From NCBI GenBank assembly GCA_946122785.1, contig CAMGYJ010000006.1, positions 3,644,734 through 3,708,733 on the forward strand: a stretch of DNA of 64,000 nucleotides, in the 5' to 3' direction. Source of the DNA: Linum tenue. Its lineage: Eukaryota; Streptophyta; Magnoliopsida; Malpighiales; Linaceae. A program made the position numbers and the translations under genes. The notes under the pieces are model-generated. The model was not told the DNA's origin and did no database searches. It saw nothing but the letters and a program-made list of their open reading frames with translations. Numbering within the stretch: position 1 is the stretch's first letter; each line of letters starts with the position of its first letter. Shown one piece after another: positions 57,527 to 64,000 of the stretch.

Positions 57527-57645
57527 GCACTACCTGCACACAATCAGCAGAAGCAACCTGTGAAGGCACACAGGTGGAAGAGATAAAATGCAGTAAATAA
57601 AAGCTAGAGTAACAAATTCTCACGTTTCCCCAATAATCTAGAGGG

Positions 57646-57663
57646 TCCCCGGCAACGGCGCCA
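57646..57663 (-). other. E2 primer binding site (tRNA-Asp)
   Basis: TCCCCGGCAACGGCGCCA on plus, identical to the E1 site; six bases from the 5' LTR. Confidence 0.92.
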
Positions 57664-57669
57664 AAAACT

Positions 57670-59050
57670 TGACACGCCAAAACACAACACCAAACTGCGA
57701 CCAAGTGTAATCGCAGTCCGGGAATGCAGTAACAGGCAAGTTCAATTATCAACCCGGGGTCTAGATCTACTGCTTACTCCGTGATTCTCTATTATCTAGC
57801 AAACTAGTTCGAGTGATTGTTGTGAAAAGCAAAAGCAACAAGAAAGCAGTAAATTGTTCGGTTTTCTAAAGCAGGTAAGAGTCACTCGGGAATGAGTCCC
57901 CCTAGCCCCTTAGTTAGGTTCAATTGCAATTCCCTGGGTTGATTTACTGTTGATTAGACTGCGGAAGATCCGACAGTAGCTTGGAATCTCTTAAGCTGAC
58001 CAAGCCCTCTCAGTCTAACTACCCGGCAGACGACTAGTCTTCACCGGGATAGAAAGCTGAGGCTATGAACACAGAACTCCACTACTGGAATTGAATTCCA
58101 AGCAGTAAACTGGCTAACTCTCGTATAGCCAACCTCCTACTATCGAATGAAGAGGCTCTAACAACCTAATCAGATTCTATCTATCTCAGGTTGCAGCAGA
58201 AGTTGAGAAAAGCTGATCAGACTCCAATCAATTCAATAAACATGCATCATTCGATTAAAATCAAATAGTAATATCATCCCAAGTCATTACAATCAAATCC
58301 CTAACACAAGGAACTAGGGTTCTTCATACCCAAGTGAGAGAGAGGTTCTACTCCATAGAGAGAAAAAGGAAAACAGAAATCAGAGTAGTCATACTCATAA
58401 AGATGAGGAAAATCTGCTCTGGGATGTCAACCTTCACTCCTAGGGACGCAATCTGGGCTTCAATGATGAGAAATCCACTCCAAAATAGCTCATAGGGTTT
58501 GTTCTTCGCTCTTTCTCTCTCTAAAAAACTCTGTTTTTGCCCAGAAAATCGAATTCCTCTTCCTTGGCTCGAATCTGCCTCCAAAAACCCGACTCTGGGC
58601 GAATTACGAGCAGAATTACGGCCGTAATCACGTCCTGCCCGTAATTCGCACCAAAACGCACGTTTCACTTAAGCTGCAGGAGGAGGAGATACGCCCGTAA
58701 TTTACAAATTACCGCCAGTAATTTGAGAATTACGGTCGTAATTCTTGGGGTCTTGCCTGTAATTTCATCACCGAGAGGGAATTCTGGGGAGAAGGCTCGG
58801 CCATTTAATTACGGGCATGCCCTGGCTAATTACGGCAGTAATTTAGCAGGGGCTGCCCGTAATTCTTTCTGTGCTTCGCCATTTGACCTCCAAATGACCC
58901 GAAACTTGCGCCTATGCACCTCTTTACTTGCTAGGACCTGAAATACGACAAAACAACACAACCTAGCGTAAAATAAGCCTAGGAACAATCAATTCGAGCC
59001 AAAATGGACAGGAAACCAGAGTGAAAACACGTGAAAATACGATGCTATCA
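57670..59050 (-). repeat. E2 5' LTR (right)
   Basis: Matches 47528-48915 with about 20 differences, including a 6-base deletion next to GGAATTGAATTCC. Confidence 0.92.
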
Positions 59051-62000
59051 CTGAATCCGTGATCTGTAGCCTTCAAAATCCAAAGAAAATGCCCTGTCGA
59101 CTCCCACAAAATTACGAAAATGCCATCAGAGAATAAATTGGCCCAAATCGGTGCTTAATGGACTTATCATTCGTGCAGAATAGGATCAATAGACTTCATT
59201 ATCCGTGGAGAATAGCCTCGGCCTTATTCCGTGATTTGTAGGCTCCAGAATCGAAAGAAAATGACATTTCGGAAAAATCGCCCAAAATCTGTGAAGGTAC
59301 CCCTTTCCAATTTGCCAAAAATTGACCTGGAATAAATAAGCCCAAATCGGTGCTTAATGGATTTAATCATCGTTGAAGAATAGTCTCAGGCCGAATCCGT
59401 GATCTGAAGCCTTCAAAATCCAAAGAAAATGCCTTGTCGACTCCCACAAAATTTCGAAAATGCCATCCGAGAATAAATTAGCCCAAAACGATGCTTAATG
59501 GACTTATCATGCGTGGAGAATAGGATCAATAGACTTCATTATCCGCGGAGAATAGCCTCGGCCTGATTTCGTGATCTGTAGCCTCTAGAATCGTAAGAAA
59601 ATGACATTTCGGAAAAATCGCCCAAAATCTGTGATGGTACCCCTTTCAAATCTGCCAAAAATTGACCCCGAATAAATCCGCCCAAATCGGTGCTTAATGG
59701 ACTTAATCATCGTTGAAGAATAGTCTCAGGCCGAATCCGTGATCTGTAGCCTTCAAAATCCAAAGAAAATGCCCTGTCGACTCCCACAAAATTACGAAAA
59801 TGCCATCCGAGAATGAATTGGCCCAAATCGGTGATTAATGGACTTATCATTCGTAGAGAATAGGATCAATAGACTTCATTATCCGTGGAGATTATCCTCG
59901 GCCTGATTCCGTGATCGGTAGCCTCCAGTATCGAAAGAAAATGACATTTCGGAAAAATCGCCCAAAATATGTGATGGTACCCCTTTGCAATCTGCCAAAA
60001 ATAGACCCGGAATAAAACCGCCCAAATCAGTGGTTAATGACTTAATCATCGTTGAAGAATAGTCTCAGGCCGAATCCGTGATCTGAAGCCTTCAAAATCC
60101 AAAGAAAATGCCCTGTCGACTCCCACAAAATTACGAAAATGCCATCCAAGAATAAATTGGCCCAAATCGGTGCTTAATGGACTTATCATTCGTGGAGAAT
60201 AGGATCAATAGACTTCATTATCCGTGGATAATAGCCTCGACCTGATTCCGTGATCTGTAGCCTCCAGAATCGAAAGAAAATGACATTTCGGAAAAATCGC
60301 CCAAAATCTGTGATGGTACCCCTTTCAATTCAGCCAAAGATTAACCCGGAATAAATCCGCCCAAATCGGTGCATAATGGACTTAATCATCGTTGAAGAAT
60401 AGTCTCAGGCCGAATCCGTGATCTCAAGCCTTCAAAATCCAAAGAAAATGCCCTGTCGACTCCCACAAAATTACGAAAATGCCATCCGAGAATAAATTGG
60501 CCCAAATCGGTGCTTAATGGACTTATCAATCGTGGAGAATAGGATCAATAGACTTCATTATCCGCGGAGAATAGCCTCGGCCTGATTCCGTGATCTGTAG
60601 CCTCCAGAATCGAAAGAAAATGACATTTCGGAAAAATCGCCCAAAATCTGTGATGGTACCCCTTTCAATTCAGCCAAAGATTAACCGGGAATAAATCCGC
60701 CCAAATCGGTGCATAATGGACTTAATCATCGTTGAAGAATAGTCTCAGGCCGAATCCGTGATCTCAAGCCTTCAAAATCCAAAGAAAATGCCTTGTCGAC
60801 TCCCACAAAATTACGAAAATGCCATCCGAGAATAAATTGACCCAAATCGGTGCTTAATGGACTTATCAATCATGGAGAATAGGATCAATAGACTTCATTA
60901 TCCGCGGAGAATAGCCTCGGCCTGATTTCGTGATCTGTAGCCTCTAGAATCGTAAGAAAATGACATTTCGGAAAAATCGCCCAACTTCTGTGATGGTACC
61001 CCTTTGCAATCTGCCAAAAATTGATACGGAATAAATCCGCCCAAATCGGTGCTTAATGGACTAAATCATCGTTGAAGAATAGTCTCATGCCGAATCCGTG
61101 ATCTGTAGCCTTCAAAATCCAAAGAAAATGCCCTGTCGACTCCCACAAAATTACAAAAATGCCATTCGAGAATTAATTGGCCCAAATCGGTGCTTAATGG
61201 ACTTATCGTTCGTGAAGAATAGGATCAATAGACTTCATTATCCGTGGAGAATAGCCTCGGCCTGATTCCGTGATCTGTGGCCTCCAGAATCGAAAGAAAA
61301 TGACATTTCGGAAAAATCGCCCAAAATAAGTGATGGTACCCCTTTGCAATCTGCCAAAAATTGACCCTGAATAAATCCGCCCAAATCGGTGGTTAATGAC
61401 TTAATCATCGTTGAAGAATAGTCTCAGACCGAATCCGTGATCTGAAGCCTTCAAAATCCAAAGAAAATGCCCAGTCGACTCCCACAAAATTACGAAAATG
61501 CCATCCGAGAATAAATTGGCCCAAATCGGTGCTTAATGGACATATCATTCGTGGAGAATAGGATCAAAGACTTCATTATCCGCGGAGAATAGCCTCGGCC
61601 TGATTCCGTGATCTGTAGCCTCCAGAATCGAAAGAAAATGACATTTCGGAAAAATCGCATAAAATCTGTGATGGTACCCCTTTGCAATATGCCAAAAATT
61701 GACCCGGAATAAATCCGCCAAAATCGGTGCTTAATGGACTTAATCATCGTTGAAGAATAGTGTCAGGCCGAATCCGTGATCTGTAGCCTTCAAAATCCAA
61801 AGAAAATGCCCTGTCGACTCCCACAAAATTACGAAAATGCCATCCGAGAATAAATTGGCCCAAATCGGTGCTTAATGGACTTATCATTCGTGGAGAATAG
61901 GATCAATAGACTTCATTATCCGTGGAGAATAGCCTCGGCCTGATTCCGTGATCTGTAGCCTCCAGAATCGAGAGAAAATGACATTTCGGAAAAATTGCCC

Positions 62001-64000
62001 AAAATCTGTGATGGTACCCCTTTGCAATCTGCCAAAAATTGACCCGGAATAAATCCGCCCAAATCGGTGGTTAATGACTTAATCATCGTTGAAGAATAGT
62101 CTCAGGCTGAATCCGTGATCTGTAGCCTTCAAAATCCAAAGAAAATGTCGGGTCGACTCCCGCAAAATTACGAAAATTCCATCCGAGAATAAATTGGCCC
62201 AAATCGGTGCTTAATGGACTTATCATTCCTGGAGAATAGGATCAATAGACTTAATTATCCGTGGAGAATAGCCTTGGCCTGATTCCGTGATCTTTCGCCT
62301 CCAGAATCGAAAGAAAATGACATTTCAGAAAAATCGCCCCAAATCAGTGATGGTATCGTTTTGCAATCTGCCAAAAATTGACCCGTAATAAATCTGCCCA
62401 AATCGGTGCTTAATGGACTTAATCGTCGTTGAAGAATAGTTTCAGGCCGAATCCGTGATATGTAGCCTTCAAAATCCAAAGAAAATGCCCTGTCGACTCC
62501 CACAAAATTACGAAAATGCCATCCGAGAATAAATTGGCCCAAAAAGATGCTTAATGGACTTATCAGTCGTGGAGAATAGGATCAATAGACTTCATTATCC
62601 GCGGATAATAGCCTCGGCCTGATTTCGTGATCTGTAGCCTCTAGAATCGTAAGAAAATGACATTTCGGAAAAATCGCCCAAAATCTGTGATGGTACCCCT
62701 TTCCAATCTGCCAAAAATTGACCCCGAATAAATCCGCCCAAATTGGTGCTTAATGGACTTAATCATCGTTGAAGATTAGTCTTAGGCCGAATCCGTGATC
62801 TGTAGCCTTCAAAATCCAAAGAAAATGCCCTGTCGACTACCAAAAAATTACGAAAATGCCATCCGAGAATAAATAGGCCCAAATCGGTGCTTAATGTACT
62901 TATCATTCGTGGAGAATAGGATCAATAGACTTCATTATCCGTGTAGAATAGCCTCGCCCTGATTCCGTGATCTGTAGCCTCCAGAATCGAAAGAAAATGA
63001 CATTTCGGAAAAATCACCCAAAATCTGTGATGGTACCCATTTCCAATCTGCCTAAAATTGACCCGGAATAAAACCGCCCAAATCGGTGGTTAATGACTTA
63101 ATCATCGTTGAAGAATAGTCTCAGGCTGAATCCGTGATCTATAGCCTTCAAAATCCAAAGAAAATGCCCTGTCGACTCCCACAAAATTACGAAAATGCCA
63201 ACCGAGAATAAATTGGCCCAAATCGGTGCTTAATGGACTTATCATTCGTGGAGAATAGGATCAATAGACTTCATTATCCGTGGAGAATAGCCTCGGCCTG
63301 ATTCCGTGATCTGTAGCCTCCAGAATCGAAATAAAATGACATTTCGGAAAAATCGCCGAAAATCTGTGATGGTACCCCTTTTCAATCTGCCAAAAATTGA
63401 CCCGGAATAAATCCGCCCAAATCGGTGCTTAATGGACTTAATCATCGTTGAAGAATAGTCTCAGGCCGAATCCGTGATCTGAAGCCTTCAAAATCCAAAG
63501 AAAATGCCCTGTCGACTCCCACAAAATTACGAAAATGCCATCCGAGAATAAATTGGCCCAAATCGGTGCTTAATGGACTTATCATTCGTGGAGAATAGGA
63601 TCAATAGACTTCATTATCCGTGGAGAATAGCCTCGGCCTGATTCCGTGATCTGTAGCCTCCAGAATCGAGAGAAAATGACATTTCGGAAAAATTGCCCAA
63701 AATGTGTGATGGTACCCCTTTGCAATCTTCCAAAAATTGACCCGGAATAAATCCGCCCAAATCGGTGGTTAATGACTTAATCATCGCTGAAGAATAGTCT
63801 CAGGTTGAATCCGTGATCTGTAGCCTTCAAAATCCAAAGAAAATGCCCTGTCGACTTCCACAAAATTACTAAAATGCCATCCGAGAATAAATTGGCCCAA
63901 ATCGGTGCTTAATGGACTTATCATTCGTGGAGAATAGGATCAAAGACTTCATTATCCGCGGAGAATAGCCTCGGCCTGATTCCGTGATCTGTAGCCTCCA
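59051..64000 (-). repeat. Satellite array B, right part, to window edge
   Basis: Same 341-bp dimer in the same orientation as 40422-45742 but more heterogeneous. Some half-units have GGTGGTTAATGACTTAATC, and one variant has CCCTTTCAATTCAGCCAAAG (60329 and 60661, 332 apart). The array runs off the window. Confidence 0.94.

Larger units (their letters stand above)
47528..59050 (-). mobile_element. E2: complete non-autonomous Athila-like LTR element with a nested solo LTR
   Basis: 11.5 kb on the minus strand, flanked by CTGAA (47523-47527 and 59051-59055) in satellite DNA. LTRs are 1388 and 1381 bp and differ at about 20 positions by hand tally. The layout is as in E1: tRNA-Asp primer site, gag-protease, hairpin, spacer with palindromes, ORF2, polypurine tract. 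RT, RNase H and integrase are absent. A solo LTR (52011-53384) sits in the spacer next to ORF2. The palindromes are of the AATTACGGCCGTAATT type in both LTR and spacer. A later event left a frameshift in ORF2. Confidence 0.93.

Overview
This is a repeat-dense, probably pericentromeric stretch of a flowering-plant nuclear genome, most likely a eudicot. The evidence is a spliced plant-type gene with GT-AG introns, the end of a CYP81-type cytochrome P450, Athila-like Ty3/gypsy retroelements primed by tRNA-Asp, a TTTAGGG-like tract, plant Helitrons, a Pack-MULE, hAT MITEs, a TRIM, a SINE, a plant LINE with an RNase H domain, and long satellite arrays. Only one complete host gene is evident: a 10-exon PTAR1-like gene (protein prenyltransferase alpha-subunit repeat protein) at 33536-36258 on the minus strand.

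Layout. 1-217: P450 3' end. 1061-6175: decayed Helitron with a tandemly duplicated 1.6-kb segment. 6265-6854: GC-rich minisatellite that resumes after 17312 and passes into degenerate telomere-like repeats. 6855-17307: LTR element E1 (TSD CCGAC). 17480-19491: related LTR remnant in the opposite orientation, split by a hAT MITE. 19492-23435: satellite array A with a solo LTR (TSD GGTAC). 23436-28110: a TTACGTAA-rich tract and a LINE with an inverted 5' half. 28468-30087: short non-autonomous Helitron. 30955-32850: TRIM remnant holding a SINE and a hAT MITE. 33536-36258: PTAR1. 37980-39784: Pack-MULE carrying NMD3 and TCP gene fragments. 40099-40269: inverted repeat. 40281-40421: 141-N gap. 40422-64000: satellite array B with a solo LTR (TSD TGGTA) and LTR element E2 (47528-59050, TSD CTGAA). 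E2 itself contains another solo LTR (TSD TGAGG).

E1 and E2 are the most unusual content. Both lie on the minus strand and are non-autonomous: they keep gag-protease but lack reverse transcriptase, RNase H and integrase. Each carries a second ORF (ORF2) just after a putative splice acceptor. Gag-protease is almost identical between them, but ORF2 is deeply diverged. Each also carries its own palindromic motif family, present both in the LTR and in the spacer before ORF2: GCACGGCCGTGC in E1 and AATTACGGCCGTAATT in E2. A related solo LTR has a third type (TACCCGGTCGGGTA). An ORF2 paired with a cognate palindrome would resemble a sequence-specific recognition system. That function is inference; the pairing itself is visible. 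The elements also share candidate RNA hairpins, one of them with compensatory stem changes.

Limits: everything was read by eye. Family names rest on recognised motifs and identities are impressions or hand tallies. The gap at 40281 means array B may not be truly adjacent to the gene-bearing segment.
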